64,000 bases of DNA. It comes from Rhodobacteraceae bacterium HLUCCO07. Its GTDB lineage: Bacteria; Pseudomonadota; Alphaproteobacteria; Rhodobacterales; Rhodobacteraceae. Below, piece by piece: positions 35,177 to 44,356 of the stretch; position 1 is the stretch's first letter; each line of letters opens with the position of its first letter. The position numbers and the translations under genes are program-made. Below the pieces are notes generated by a model. The model made no database searches, had not been told where the DNA came from, and worked only from the letters and a program-made list of their open reading frames with translations. The stretch is from contig LJSU01000018.1 of assembly GCA_001314705.1 (NCBI GenBank), forward strand, positions 182,308-246,307, read 5' to 3'.

Positions 35177-36601
35177 ATGAGCGACACGGTGAAATTCGAT
35201 GAGATGTGGGGTCGTGACGGGATGCTGCGCGCACCCTACGAACGGTTTCAGGGCTGGTTCGAAGGTGAGGATCCCAAAAGCCTGCGCGCCAAGCAACGCG
35301 AGGCCGAGGAGCTTTTCCGCCTGACCGGGATCACCTTCAACGTCTATGGCAGGGCCGAGGCCGAGGAACGCCTGATCCCCTTCGACATCATCCCCCGCAT
35401 CATCTCGGGGCGCGAATGGCAGCGCCTTTCGCGCGGCATCGACCAGCGGGTGCGCGCGATCAACGCCTTTCTGCACGATATCTATCATCGCCAGGAAATC
35501 GTCCGCGCCGGGCGCATCCCGCAAGAGATGATCGCGCGCAACGTCGCCTTTCTGCCCCATATGATCGGCGTCGCACCGCCCGGCGGCATCTATACCCATA
35601 TCGTCGGCATCGACCTCGTGCGCACCAACGACGACGATTTCTTCGTCCTCGAAGACAATGCCCGCACACCGTCGGGCGTGTCCTACATGCTGGAAAACCG
35701 CGAAACGATGCTCCAGATGTTTCCCGAACTGTTCAGTCGGAACCGCGTGCAGCCGGTGCAGAACTATCCGCGCAAGCTGCGCCAGTCACTCGCGGCCTGC
35801 GCGCCCGCCGGGTCGGAGGGTCGGCCCTGCGTGGCGGTGCTGACGCCCGGAATTTACAATTCGGCCTATTTCGAACATGCCTTTCTGGCCGACCAGATGG
35901 GGGTGGAACTGGTCGAGGGGCATGACCTGCGCGTGGTGGACGGGCGCGTGGCGATGCGCACCACGCGCGGCTACAAACCCATCGACGTGCTCTATCGCCG
36001 GGTGGATGACGACTTTCTCGACCCGCTCAACTTCAACCCGGACTCGACGCTGGGCGTGCCGGGAATCATGGATGTCTATCGCGCCGGCGGGATCACCATC
36101 GCCAACGCGCCTGGCACCGGCATCGCCGATGACAAGGCGATCTACAGTTACATGCCCGAGATCGTGGAATTCTATACCGGCGAACGCCCGATCCTGAAAA
36201 ACGTGCCGACATGGCGGTGCAGCGAACCCGAGGCGCTGGCCTATGTGCTCGAGCATCTCGACGAGCTCGTGGTCAAGGAGGTGCATGGCTCGGGCGGCTA
36301 TGGAATGCTGATCGGGCCAGCCGCAACCAGAAAGGATCTCGCCGCCTTTCGGCGCAAGCTCAAGGCCCGGCCCGGCCATTACATCGCGCAGCCCACGCTC
36401 AGCCTCTCGACCGTGCCGATCTTCACCAACAAGGGGCTGGCGCCGCGCCATGTCGATCTGCGCCCCTTCGTCCTGGTCAGTCCCGAGGGCATCAGCATCA
36501 CCCCCGGTGGGCTGACCCGCGTGGCGCTCAAGAAAGGCTCGCTCGTCGTCAATTCGAGCCAGGGCGGCGGCACCAAGGACACCTGGGTGCTGGAGGACTG
36601 A
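35177..36601 (+). CDS. Circularly permuted ATP-grasp protein of the Anbu operon
   Basis: A 474-residue protein of the circularly permuted type 2 ATP-grasp family (COG2308). Landmarks are RLIPFDIIPRIISGREWQRLSRGIDQR, VRTNDDDFFVLEDNARTPSGVSYMLENR, and the C-terminal LDELVVKEVHGSGGYGMLIGP followed by RPFVLVSPEGISITPGGLTRVALKKGSLVVNSSQGGGTKDTWVL. ATP-grasp enzymes form peptide-like bonds through acyl-phosphates; the substrate of this family is unknown, but genomic analyses predict a peptide ligase working with the alpha-E protein. The start at 35177 (MSDTVKFDEMW) is chosen by family; in-frame ATGs exist upstream. It leads a tight four-gene operon; the next start is one base after its stop. Confidence 0.9.
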   Translation: MSDTVKFDEMWGRDGMLRAPYERFQGWFEGEDPKSLRAKQREAEELFRLTGITFNVYGRAEAEERLIPFDIIPRIISGREWQRLSRGIDQRVRAINAFLHDIYHRQEIVRAGRIPQEMIARNVAFLPHMIGVAPPGGIYTHIVGIDLVRTNDDDFFVLEDNARTPSGVSYMLENRETMLQMFPELFSRNRVQPVQNYPRKLRQSLAACAPAGSEGRPCVAVLTPGIYNSAYFEHAFLADQMGVELVEGHDLRVVDGRVAMRTTRGYKPIDVLYRRVDDDFLDPLNFNPDSTLGVPGIMDVYRAGGITIANAPGTGIADDKAIYSYMPEIVEFYTGERPILKNVPTWRCSEPEALAYVLEHLDELVVKEVHGSGGYGMLIGPAATRKDLAAFRRKLKARPGHYIAQPTLSLSTVPIFTNKGLAPRHVDLRPFVLVSPEGISITPGGLTRVALKKGSLVVNSSQGGGTKDTWVLED

Positions 36602-36602
36602 C

Positions 36603-37544
36603 ATGCTGGGCAAGACGGCGAACGGAATCTTCTGGATGTATCGCTATCTCGAACGGGCCGAGAATATCTCGCGGCTGGTCGAGACCGGCCAGCGCATCGC
36701 CCTGACCCGGCTGGGCAGCAGCGACGAGGAATGGGACTCGGTGCTGCAAACCGCCGGTGTGGCGGCTGGCTTTCATGCCGCCCATGACAGCATGGCCAAG
36801 GATATGGCGATCGACTGGATGCTGCGCGCCGGGGAAAACCCGTCCTCTGTGCTCACCTCGATCAAGGCAGCACGTCAGAACGCCCGGCTGGTGCGCACCG
36901 CGCTCACCCACGAGGTCTGGGAGGCGACCAACGCCACGTACATGAGCGTCTGCGAGACACTGGCCCGCAAGGTATCGGAACGCGATCTGCCGCGTACGCT
37001 GCGCACGATCCGGCAACAGACCGCGCTGGTGCGCGGGGCGACCCAGGGCACGATGCTGCGCAACGACATCTACGATTTCGCCCGTATCGGCACCTTCCTC
37101 GAACGCGCCGACAACACCGCCCGCATCCTGGATGTGAAATACTATGTCCTCTTGCCTTCGGTCATGGCGGTGGGGTCGTCCATCGACAACGTGCAATGGG
37201 AAACGATCCTGCGCTCGGTCTCGGCCCGGGGTGGATTCCGCATGGAATACGGCGACAGCATCGACCCGCGCGACATCGCGCAGTTCCTGATCCTCGACAA
37301 GCGGATGCCCCGCAGCCTTGCCTTTTGCATCGCCAAGCTGCGCGACAACCTGGGTTATCTGGTCGCGAACTACGGCGAACGCCTGCAATCCTGGTCGCTG
37401 GCCGATCATATCGAGCGCAGTTACCTGTCCTTCGACATAGACGCGGTTCTCGACTACGGATTACATGAATACATCCAGAAGATGCTCTCGCTTCTTTCCG
37501 AACTGGGTGCGCAAATCGAAATCGACTACCGGTTCTATGAGTAA
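36603..37544 (+). CDS. Alpha-E domain protein of the Anbu operon
   Basis: A 313-residue all-helical protein of the alpha-E (DUF403, COG2307) family: MLGKTANGIFWMYRYLERAENISRLVETGQRIAL at the N-terminus, then TARTNARL-type helices (KAARQNARLVRTALTHEVWEATN) and FARIGTFLERADNTARILDVKYYVLLP. The biochemical role is unknown; it nearly always accompanies the permuted ATP-grasp protein. It overlaps the transglutaminase start by eight bases. Confidence 0.92.
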   Translation: MLGKTANGIFWMYRYLERAENISRLVETGQRIALTRLGSSDEEWDSVLQTAGVAAGFHAAHDSMAKDMAIDWMLRAGENPSSVLTSIKAARQNARLVRTALTHEVWEATNATYMSVCETLARKVSERDLPRTLRTIRQQTALVRGATQGTMLRNDIYDFARIGTFLERADNTARILDVKYYVLLPSVMAVGSSIDNVQWETILRSVSARGGFRMEYGDSIDPRDIAQFLILDKRMPRSLAFCIAKLRDNLGYLVANYGERLQSWSLADHIERSYLSFDIDAVLDYGLHEYIQKMLSLLSELGAQIEIDYRFYE

Positions 37545-38346
37545 GCCCATGCGCCTCTTCATCCGCCATATCACCCGCTATGCGTTCGACACCCCCGCAA
37601 GCCACGGGCTGCAACAGTTGCGCAAGACCCCGAAATCCACCCATCACCAGCAGGTCCTGCACTGGCGCACCGATTTGGAGGGCAGCAAGAAGGAGCTGGG
37701 ATTCGAGGATCATCACAACAACATCGTCGAACTCATCAGCTTCGAGCGCGAGGCCAGGGATGTCGTGATCGTCAGCGAGGGTGAGGTCGAGATCGGCGAC
37801 AACCACGGCATAGTGGGTCGCCATATCGGCCCGGCGCCGCTCTGGCTCTATCAGCGCCCGACCGATCGCACATGGACCGGTCCGGGCTGCCGCGCGCTGA
37901 TCCGCAAGGTCACGGGCGAGACCGAACTGGACCGCTTGCACGCGCTGCGGGAGGTGATCGCCGGGGCCATCTCCTTCGAAATCGGCGCGTCCCTCTCCGA
38001 CTGGAGCGCCGAAGACGCGGTGGCCGCCGGGCGCGGGGTCTGTCAGGATCACACCCATGTCTTTCTCGCCTGCGCGCGAGAGATGGGATTCCCGGCGCGC
38101 TATGTCTCGGGCTACCTGATGCTCGATGACCGGGTGGAACAGGACGCCACCCATGCCTGGGCCGAGGCCCATGTCGACGGCCTTGGCTGGGTGGGGTTCG
38201 ACGTCTCGAACGGCATTTCGCCCGACATGCGCTATGTGCGCGTGGCGACGGGGCTGGACTATGGCGAGGCCGCTCCTGTAACTGGTCTCACGATCGGCGG
38301 CGGCGGCGAACGCCTGTCGGTGCAGATCGAGGTTGCACAACAATAG
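37537..38346 (+). CDS. Transglutaminase-like cysteine protease of the Anbu operon
   Basis: A 269-residue protein with an N-terminal beta domain (MRLFIRHITRYAFDTPASHGLQQLRKTPKS) and a transglutaminase-like papain-fold core. The catalytic triad is visible as Cys169 (GRGVCQDHTHVF), His206 (QDATHAWAEA) and Asp222 (VGFDVSNG). It may cleave or transfer at an amide made by the ATP-grasp partner. The start may be 37537 (overlapping the previous stop as ATGAGTAA) or the ATG at 37549; neither has a strong ribosome binding site, consistent with coupled translation. Confidence 0.9.
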   Translation: MSKPMRLFIRHITRYAFDTPASHGLQQLRKTPKSTHHQQVLHWRTDLEGSKKELGFEDHHNNIVELISFEREARDVVIVSEGEVEIGDNHGIVGRHIGPAPLWLYQRPTDRTWTGPGCRALIRKVTGETELDRLHALREVIAGAISFEIGASLSDWSAEDAVAAGRGVCQDHTHVFLACAREMGFPARYVSGYLMLDDRVEQDATHAWAEAHVDGLGWVGFDVSNGISPDMRYVRVATGLDYGEAAPVTGLTIGGGGERLSVQIEVAQQ

Positions 38347-38361
38347 GAACGGGGCGGCGGC

Positions 38362-39093
38362 ATGACCTACTGCGTGGGATTGATGCTTGAACGCGGGCTG
38401 GTCTTCATGTCCGACACGCGCACCAATGCGGGCGTGGACAACATCTCGACCTTTCGCAAGATGCATTGCTGGGAGGTGCCGGGCGATCGGGTGATAGTCC
38501 TGATGTCGGCGGGAAATCTCGCCACCACCCAGGCCGTCGTCTCGATCCTGGACGAGCGCACCAAGGCCGCCGAAGATCGCGACCCCTCGCTGCTTGCGCA
38601 GCCTTCGATGTTCCGGGCCGCCAGCCTCGTGGCCGATGCCCTGCGCGAGGTGATCGAACGTCACGCCGACGCCGGTCAGCGCGCCGATGCCGCCTTCAAC
38701 GCCACGCTCATCCTTGGCGGGCAGATCGCGGGCGGCCCGCCGCGCATGTTCCTGATCTATCCCGAGGGCAATTTCATCGAGGCCGGCGAGGACACGCCAT
38801 TCTTCCAGATCGGAGAAACGAAATATGGCCGCCCGATCCTCGTGCGCGCCTTCGACAAGCGGCTTTCCTTCGAGGCGGCGGTCAAGCTGTTGCTGGTCAG
38901 CTTCGACTCGACGGTCAAGGCCAACCTGTCGGTGGCCGCGCCCTTCGACCTGCAGATCGTCGAGACCAATGCCCTTCGGCTCGGGCAGGCGCGCCGCATT
39001 GCGCCGGATGATCCCTATTACTCGGCGGTGTCGGAAAACTGGGGCAAGGCGCTCAAGAACGCGCTCGACCTGCTGCCCGATTACGAATTCTGA
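38362..39093 (+). CDS. Anbu, proteasome-like Ntn peptidase
   Basis: A 243-residue homologue of proteasome beta subunits, the Anbu (ancestral beta subunit) family. After removal of Met1 the protein starts with Thr1 (TYCVGLMLERGLVFMSDTRTNAG), and Asp17 and Lys32 fall where the proteasome catalytic residues are expected. Anbu assembles as an open helical ring; reported peptidase activity is weak or absent, so its substrate may be special. It is the fourth gene of the ATP-grasp / alpha-E / transglutaminase / Anbu operon, 15 bp after the transglutaminase. Confidence 0.92.
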   Translation: MTYCVGLMLERGLVFMSDTRTNAGVDNISTFRKMHCWEVPGDRVIVLMSAGNLATTQAVVSILDERTKAAEDRDPSLLAQPSMFRAASLVADALREVIERHADAGQRADAAFNATLILGGQIAGGPPRMFLIYPEGNFIEAGEDTPFFQIGETKYGRPILVRAFDKRLSFEAAVKLLLVSFDSTVKANLSVAAPFDLQIVETNALRLGQARRIAPDDPYYSAVSENWGKALKNALDLLPDYEF

Positions 39094-39208
39094 GCAGGCA
39101 GCGCGCAACAGGTGCCCCACAATCGCTCCTCACCGGCTTGAACGCGCCCATCTGCGCGCGTAACAGATCGGGGGCGGCGGGCACGGGTGGCAACAAAAGC
39201 GGCGTTCG

Positions 39209-39895
39209 ATGCGGGAAGACGAGATTCTACAGGCGGTGGTCCCGTTTTATGCCGAGATCGAGCGGTTGGGCTATTCGGTGCGCGCCAGCACCGATTTCGA
39301 CGAGATCCAGCGCCTTGTGCCCCAGACGGGCCGCGCGAAACAGACCCCGATGATGTCGATCTCGCGCAACGATTTCACCGCCGACCGCGCGTTCTGGCTG
39401 TTTCTCTACAAGGGCGAAGAGGTGGTCGGCGGCGTCGCGGCCAAATACGACCGGCTGGGCGACGAAAGGTTCTCGTCCTACCTTCGTCGCACCTCGCGCG
39501 AACAATATGGCCGCGACAGTGACCCCATCGCCCATATTGCCCGCCCGGTCGAAGACCTGCTCCAGGGCAATATCGTCTATATCGGAGAGCTCGAATTTCG
39601 CAGCGATCACCGGGGGCGATTGCCTCTTCTGGAGGCCCTGATCAAGATACTCCAGGCAATCTGTGTCATGAAGTGGCCGGGATTCGACTGGATGTATGCC
39701 ATCATTCCCGAAAATCACCTGCGCATCGCCTATCTCTATGGCTTTATCCTTACCATTCCCGAAGCCATTCAATGGATCGATCCGGAGCCGGATGGGCGAT
39801 TGAATTCGCACGTGGTTCTCGCTGTCGAAGGGCGTCATCTGAGTCATGTGCTGAAAGCCGCCAAGAGACGAATCGATCGCGGGCGCGTCAAATGA
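39209..39895 (+). CDS. Unrecognised protein downstream of the Anbu operon, perhaps GNAT-like
   Basis: A 228-residue soluble protein I cannot place with confidence. It begins MREDEILQAVVPFYAEIERLGYSVRASTDFDEI and has an alternating alpha/beta pattern with VYIGELEFRSDHRGRLPLLEALIKILQAICVMKW in the middle, which recalls the acetyl-CoA-binding loop and helix of GNAT acyltransferases. It starts 115 bp after Anbu in the same direction. Codons are somewhat less GC-rich towards its 3' end. It converges with the XRE gene, the two stops overlapping by eight bases. Function unknown. Confidence 0.65.
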   Translation: MREDEILQAVVPFYAEIERLGYSVRASTDFDEIQRLVPQTGRAKQTPMMSISRNDFTADRAFWLFLYKGEEVVGGVAAKYDRLGDERFSSYLRRTSREQYGRDSDPIAHIARPVEDLLQGNIVYIGELEFRSDHRGRLPLLEALIKILQAICVMKWPGFDWMYAIIPENHLRIAYLYGFILTIPEAIQWIDPEPDGRLNSHVVLAVEGRHLSHVLKAAKRRIDRGRVK

Positions 39896-40622
39896 GCTTG
39901 GCGAAGACCAGCGTGAGTGTCTGCCCATCCGGTGTTTGGACCGGCGCCATGACGCGGCGATATTTCTCTTTGATTTCGATGCCGTCAACAATTGCGGAAA
40001 AGTCGATATCAGCGATTTGATACTGTTGCCGTCTTTGCACCTCGACATGTGATGCGAGCGTGGCGTCAATGATCCTGCGACTCAATTGGCCAACCCGGTG
40101 CGCATAGTCCTGGGTATGCTCTATGTTGAAATATTGCGCGGCAAGACTTTGACAGCCAACTCTTGCGGGACGCATCAAATGATCCTCGCTCTGAACCGGA
40201 TAGAACAGGTCCACCCGCTCGCGCAGCACATCGAAATCCTCCAGCCGCCCGTCATTTCGGTGCAGCCAGTTGAGTACATCATCGACCGTGATGTCGCCGC
40301 CCATGCGCAACATCTCGTCCTGCACGTCACGCAGCGCCTGGGAATAGGCCGCCGCTGCGCGACGGTGCAGCGCGGCGCTGGGCGTGGGGGCGAGCACCCC
40401 GATCTCGGCCCGGTTCGAGCGGAACGCTTCGAGCGAAACTCCGGCGGCCTCGCACAGTCGCTCGATGGTGGAAAACGGGATCTCGCGGCCATTCGTGATC
40501 TGCGAATGCAGCGTCGAGTATTTGAGTCCCGCCGCCGCGCAGGCCGGTTTGAGCCCGCCGAAATGACGCTTGCAGAATTCCGCGGTGCGCTGTCCCAGAT
40601 CTTTCATGATTTCATTGGACAT
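39888..40622 (-). CDS. XRE-family transcriptional regulator with double operator
   Basis: A 244-residue regulator. Its N-terminal HTH is AEFCKRHFGGLKPACAAAGLKYSTLHSQITNGREIPFSTIERLCEAAGVSLEAF; the rest is an unrecognised sensor-like domain (DVLNWLHRNDGRLEDFDVLRERVDLFYPVQ and on). The start is uncertain: ATG 40622 (MSNEIMKDLG) lies directly against an operator-like palindrome, while ATG 40607 (MKDLGQRTAEF) leaves room for a short leader. A TTGACA lies at 40639-40644 on this strand. It is divergent from the enoyl-CoA hydratase gene, which it may control along with itself. Confidence 0.8.
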   Translation of the reverse strand: MSNEIMKDLGQRTAEFCKRHFGGLKPACAAAGLKYSTLHSQITNGREIPFSTIERLCEAAGVSLEAFRSNRAEIGVLAPTPSAALHRRAAAAYSQALRDVQDEMLRMGGDITVDDVLNWLHRNDGRLEDFDVLRERVDLFYPVQSEDHLMRPARVGCQSLAAQYFNIEHTQDYAHRVGQLSRRIIDATLASHVEVQRRQQYQIADIDFSAIVDGIEIKEKYRRVMAPVQTPDGQTLTLVFAKLI

Positions 40623-40658
40623 TCCCACATGTGGATTTGTCAATCCCCAATTGTGGAT
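40621..40658. promoter_or_regulatory. Two 16-bp palindromes, 22 bp apart, probable XRE operator
   Basis: ATTCCCACATGTGGAT (40621-40636) and ATCCCCAATTGTGGAT (40643-40658) are versions of one palindrome with the same halves (ATxCCCA / TGTGGAT), six bases apart, so centres are 22 bp or two helical turns apart. They overlap the regulator's TTGACA -35 element and abut its first ATG, an arrangement typical of an autorepressor binding cooperatively. Confidence 0.8.
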
Positions 40659-40755
40659 TCCTGTGGCTACAACTATCCGCCCGTTCAGTTTGCGCCTGGG
40701 CTTGCCACGTCTTTGGCGCGATGATCTGCTTGCCTCGAAAGAGGGAGGACATGCC

Positions 40756-41616
40756 ATGCCAAAGGTGCTTTACGAAAAGGACGGTCGGATCGCGCGGATC
40801 ACGCTCAACCGCCCCGAGGTAATGAACGCCATCGACGACGACCTGCCGACCGAGCTTGAGGCCGCGGTGACCCGCGCCGATGCCGACCCGGGCGTGCATG
40901 TGATCGTGCTCTCGGGCAACGGTGATGCCTTCTGCGCGGGCTATGATCTGGCCTATTACGCCGAGAAGAACGGCGCCGACAACAACGTGACACAAGAGAT
41001 GCCCTGGGATCCGATCAAGGATTACCGCTTCATGTGGGGCAACACGCAGAAATTCATGTCGCTGTTTCGCTGCCTCAAGCCGGTGCTTTGCAAGGTGCAC
41101 GGTTTCGCGGTCGCGGGCGGGTCCGATATCGCGCTGTGTTCCGACATCGTGATCATGGGCGAAGAGGCGCGCATCGGCTACATGCCCACCCGTGTCTGGG
41201 GTTGCCCGACCACGGCGATGTGGGTTTATCGGTTGGGGCCGGAAAAGGCCAAGCGGATGATGTTCACCGGCGACAAGATCACCGGCCGCGAGGCCGCCGA
41301 GATGGGCCTCGTGCTCAAGGCGGTGCCCGAGGATGCACTTGATGACGCGGTCGAGGAATTGGCCGCCCGCATGGCCGGCGTGCCCACCAACCAGCTTGCG
41401 ATGCACAAGATGGTGGTCAATCAGGCGATGGAAATGACCATCAATTCGACCCAGCGTCTCGCCACCGTTTTCGACGGCATCACCCGGCACTCGCCCGAGG
41501 GGCTCAATTTCAAGGCCCGGGCCGAGGAAATGGGCTGGAAACAGGCGGTGCGTGATCGCGACGAAGGCACATGGGACTGGACGGCGAACGAACCCCTGCC
41601 GAAGCCGAACCGGTAG
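40756..41616 (+). CDS. Enoyl-CoA hydratase / crotonase-family protein
   Basis: A 286-residue crotonase-superfamily enzyme (MPKVLYEKDGRIARITLNRPEVMNAID). The oxyanion-hole segments are GDAFCAGYDLAYY and VHGFAVAGGSDIALCSDIV. The usual second catalytic Glu region reads TRVWGCPTTAMWVYRLG, with no clear Glu pair, so this may be a non-hydratase crotonase (isomerase, hydrolase or decarboxylase). GGGAGG lies eight bases before the ATG. It is divergent from the XRE regulator. Confidence 0.85.
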   Translation: MPKVLYEKDGRIARITLNRPEVMNAIDDDLPTELEAAVTRADADPGVHVIVLSGNGDAFCAGYDLAYYAEKNGADNNVTQEMPWDPIKDYRFMWGNTQKFMSLFRCLKPVLCKVHGFAVAGGSDIALCSDIVIMGEEARIGYMPTRVWGCPTTAMWVYRLGPEKAKRMMFTGDKITGREAAEMGLVLKAVPEDALDDAVEELAARMAGVPTNQLAMHKMVVNQAMEMTINSTQRLATVFDGITRHSPEGLNFKARAEEMGWKQAVRDRDEGTWDWTANEPLPKPNR

Positions 41617-41623
41617 GGGCCGA

Positions 41624-42259
41624 TCACGCCGGCTTGCGGGCCACGATGAAGCGCGAGGGCGGTTGCGCCGGGTGGTTCCCGGTCTCGATGATATCGAACC
41701 CCGCACCGGTGATCGCCTGTTCCAGCCGGGCAATGCTCAGCCGGTGGAACCGGGGGGCCTTGCCCAATGCCTGCATGACCGGCACGACCAGCCATATCAG
41801 CGCACGGAATTTCAGGCTCATCCCCGACCCGGCAAGGCAGGGGGTCTTGGAGATGAAATACCCGCCCGGTCTTACCCGCTCTGCGATCCCGGTCAGGGCC
41901 GCTTCGGGATCGGGCAGCAGGTGCAACAGGTTGAACGCCAGCACGGCGTCGAACTCCCCGTCCGGCGCGGCCTCGGCATCCGACTGCACGAATGTCACGT
42001 TGGTCGCGCCCTGCCCCTCGGCCTTGTCACGGGCGATGCGGATCATCTCGGCCGAGAGATCGCTGGCCACGATCTGACCCGTCGCATCGGCCAGCTTCAA
42101 CGCCGTCGTGCCGGTGCCGCAGCCCAGCTCCAGTGCGCGTCCATTCGGGGAAAGGTGGGCGCGCGTGCGCTCGAGCGTCTGGGCATAGGCCGCCTCGTCC
42201 TGCACCGACCGCCGCGCATAACGCTCCGCCACCCGGTCCCAGAAATCCCTCTTGGTCAT
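41624..42259 (-). CDS. Class I SAM-dependent methyltransferase
   Basis: A 211-residue methyltransferase with motif I ALELGCGTGTTALKLAD, motif II DLSAEMIRIAR, the acidic motif FVQSDAEAAPDG and post-motif FNLLHLLPDPEAAL. Near the C-terminus it has a hydrophobic stretch (SLKFRALIWLVVPVMQALG) that may contact membrane or a lipid substrate, as in UbiE/phospholipid methyltransferases. Substrate unknown. I use ATG 42259 (MTKRDFWDRVAERYARR); ATG 42277 is also possible. Confidence 0.85.
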   Translation of the reverse strand: MTKRDFWDRVAERYARRSVQDEAAYAQTLERTRAHLSPNGRALELGCGTGTTALKLADATGQIVASDLSAEMIRIARDKAEGQGATNVTFVQSDAEAAPDGEFDAVLAFNLLHLLPDPEAALTGIAERVRPGGYFISKTPCLAGSGMSLKFRALIWLVVPVMQALGKAPRFHRLSIARLEQAITGAGFDIIETGNHPAQPPSRFIVARKPA

Positions 42260-42361
42260 GTCCTGTCTCTGTTTCATGCCATGCCGCATCCGATGAGCTG
42301 ATAAACCACTCTTGCGACGGTTGGAATGGGCTGAATGCGCAGGGATGCCATACGGATATGC

Positions 42362-42519
42362 ATGAATGATCAGAACCCCGCATTCGGTGGACGCAATTGC
42401 GCGCCTTTCTGGCCACTGCCGAGCACGGATCGCTGACCGCCGCCACGCGGATGCTGGGGTTGACCCGGCCCACGCCCGGCCCCCGCAGCGCGATAATTCT
42501 GCAGCCTGTGATCTGGTAA
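42362..42519 (+). pseudogene. LysR-family regulator remnant
   Basis: In the frame from 42382 the DNA reads IRWTQLRAFLATAEHGSLTA then ATRMLGLTRPTPGP, an unmistakable LysR N-terminal helix-turn-helix, but the frame closes at a TAA at 42517-42519 after about 45 codons and has a TGA upstream at 42367. The ATG at 42362 (MNDQNP) is in a different frame, which suggests a frameshift near the CCCC run at 42376-42379. The dimerisation and effector domains are missing. It lies between a methyltransferase and the ABC exporter it may once have regulated. Confidence 0.75.
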
Positions 42520-42567
42520 CTTCGTTCGCCGCGCCATAGGTTGGCCCGGCGAACGAAGGAGACCCCC

Positions 42568-43497
42568 ATGCCAGCGATCGTCGAAACCCGGGGCCTGACC
42601 AAGGTCTATGGCGACGGGACCGAGGCGCTCAAGCCTATGGATCTCGATATCGAAGAGGGCGAGATTCTGGCCCTGCTCGGTCCCAACGGCGCCGGGAAGA
42701 CCACCCTCATCTCGATGCTTTGCGGCCTCGTTTCACCATCGGGCGGCCATGCGCGCGTGGGCGGGCATGACATCATCACCGGCTACCGCGCCGCGCGCGC
42801 GCTCATCGGGCTGGTGCCGCAGGAAATCGCGCTTGAGCCATTTCAAAAGGTCTGGGACGCGGTGCGGTTCACTCGTGGCCTGTTTGGCCTGAGGCGCGAC
42901 GACGCCCATATCGAGGACGTGCTGCGCAAACTGTCGCTCTGGGACAAGCGGCGCGCGCGGATCAACGAGCTTTCGGGCGGCATGAAACGCCGCGTTCTGA
43001 TCGCCAAGGCGCTGTCGCACCGGCCGCGCGTGCTTTTTCTCGACGAACCGACGGCCGGGGTCGATGTCGATCTGCGCCGCGACATGTGGGACATGGTGGC
43101 GGACCTGCGCCGCGACGGCGTGACCATCATCCTGACCACCCACTACATCGAAGAGGCCGAGGCCATCGCCGACCGTGTCGGCGTGATCAACAATGGCGAA
43201 TTGTTGTTGCTCGAACAGAAACAGGCGCTGATGACCCGGCTGGGTCGCAAGACGCTCAGGATCGAACTGCGCCGCCCGGTCGAGGCGGTGCCGGGCGCAC
43301 TCTCGGGCTATGGCCTGGAACTTGCCGATGACGGGCGCAGCCTGAGCTATCATTATGACACCCAGGGAGAGGGCACGGGCATCACCGCGCTGTTGCAGGA
43401 TCTCTCGCGCGAGGGGCTCGCGCTGCGTGACATCCACACGCGCCAATCCAGCCTCGAAGAGATTTTCGTCGATCTGGTGAAAGGAGACGGGGCATGA
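42568..43497 (+). CDS. ABC-2 type transporter ATP-binding protein
   Basis: A 309-residue ATPase subunit. Walker A is GPNGAGKTT, the signature is [13 protein letters not shown], Walker B is [12 protein letters not shown], and the switch His is in [11 protein letters not shown]. The roughly 80-residue C-terminal extension is typical of exporters of the DrrA/NodI/YadG group. GAAGGAGA precedes the ATG. The stop overlaps the permease start as ATGA, so the pair forms one exporter; the cargo is unknown. Confidence 0.92.
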   Translation: MPAIVETRGLTKVYGDGTEALKPMDLDIEEGEILALLGPNGAGKTTLISMLCGLVSPSGGHARVGGHDIITGYRAARALIGLVPQEIALEPFQKVWDAVRFTRGLFGLRRDDAHIEDVLRKLSLWDKRRARINELSGGMKRRVLIAKALSHRPRVLFLDEPTAGVDVDLRRDMWDMVADLRRDGVTIILTTHYIEEAEAIADRVGVINNGELLLLEQKQALMTRLGRKTLRIELRRPVEAVPGALSGYGLELADDGRSLSYHYDTQGEGTGITALLQDLSREGLALRDIHTRQSSLEEIFVDLVKGDGA

Positions 43498-44255
43498 ACT
43501 GGCAAGCCGTCGGTGCCATCTACCGCTATGAAATGATGCGGTTCTTCCGCACCATCGCGCAAAGCTTCCTGTCGCCGGTGCTGTCCACCTCGCTCTATTT
43601 CGTGGTCTTCGGCACGGCCATCGGATCGCGCATCAACGAGGTCGAGGGCGTGAGTTACGGCGCCTTCATCGTGCCGGGGCTGATCATGCTTTCGGTGATG
43701 ACACAGGCCACTACCAATGCCTCTTTCGGCATCTACTTCCCGAAATTCATCGGCACGGTTTACGAACTTCTCTCCGCGCCGGTGAATTTCTTTGAAATCG
43801 TGCTGGGATATGTCGGGGCGGCGGCGACCAAGGCACTCCTGATCGGGTTGGTCATCATGGCGACGGCGACGCTTTTCGTCGATCTCACGGTGCTGCACCC
43901 GGGGGCGATGGTGGCCTTCCTGTTGCTCACCTGCCTGAGCTTCGCGCTGTTCGGCTTCATCATCGGCATCTGGGCGCGAAATTTCGAGCAATTGCAACTG
44001 ATCCCGCTTCTCGTGGTCACGCCGCTCGTGTTCCTGGGCGGGGCCTTCTATTCGATCTCGATGTTGCCGCCCGGGTGGCAGACCGTGACCTATTTCAACC
44101 CGGTCGTTTACCTGATTTCAGGGTTCCGCTGGGCGTTTTTCGGTACGTCCGACGTGCCGGTGGCGCTGTCGCTTCTGGCGATTGCGGGGTTCCTGATCCT
44201 GTGTCTGTCGGTGGTCTGGGTGATCTTTCGCACCGGCTACCGGATCAAGCCCTAA
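43494..44255 (+). CDS. ABC-2 type transporter permease
   Basis: A 253-residue inner-membrane protein with six hydrophobic segments and the ABC-2 signature region ([47 protein letters not shown]). It pairs with the ATPase immediately upstream, with which it shares a four-base overlap. This pair closely follows the YadG/YadH pattern. Confidence 0.92.
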   Translation: MNWQAVGAIYRYEMMRFFRTIAQSFLSPVLSTSLYFVVFGTAIGSRINEVEGVSYGAFIVPGLIMLSVMTQATTNASFGIYFPKFIGTVYELLSAPVNFFEIVLGYVGAAATKALLIGLVIMATATLFVDLTVLHPGAMVAFLLLTCLSFALFGFIIGIWARNFEQLQLIPLLVVTPLVFLGGAFYSISMLPPGWQTVTYFNPVVYLISGFRWAFFGTSDVPVALSLLAIAGFLILCLSVVWVIFRTGYRIKP

Positions 44256-44356
44256 CCGCCGCAGCGCGCGCGCAGGCGTGGGGAATTTCACACGATAACG
44301 GCACATGGTGATCCCGTGCCTTGTGCCGCCCGCCTGGCGCCTCTACATCAGCCATC

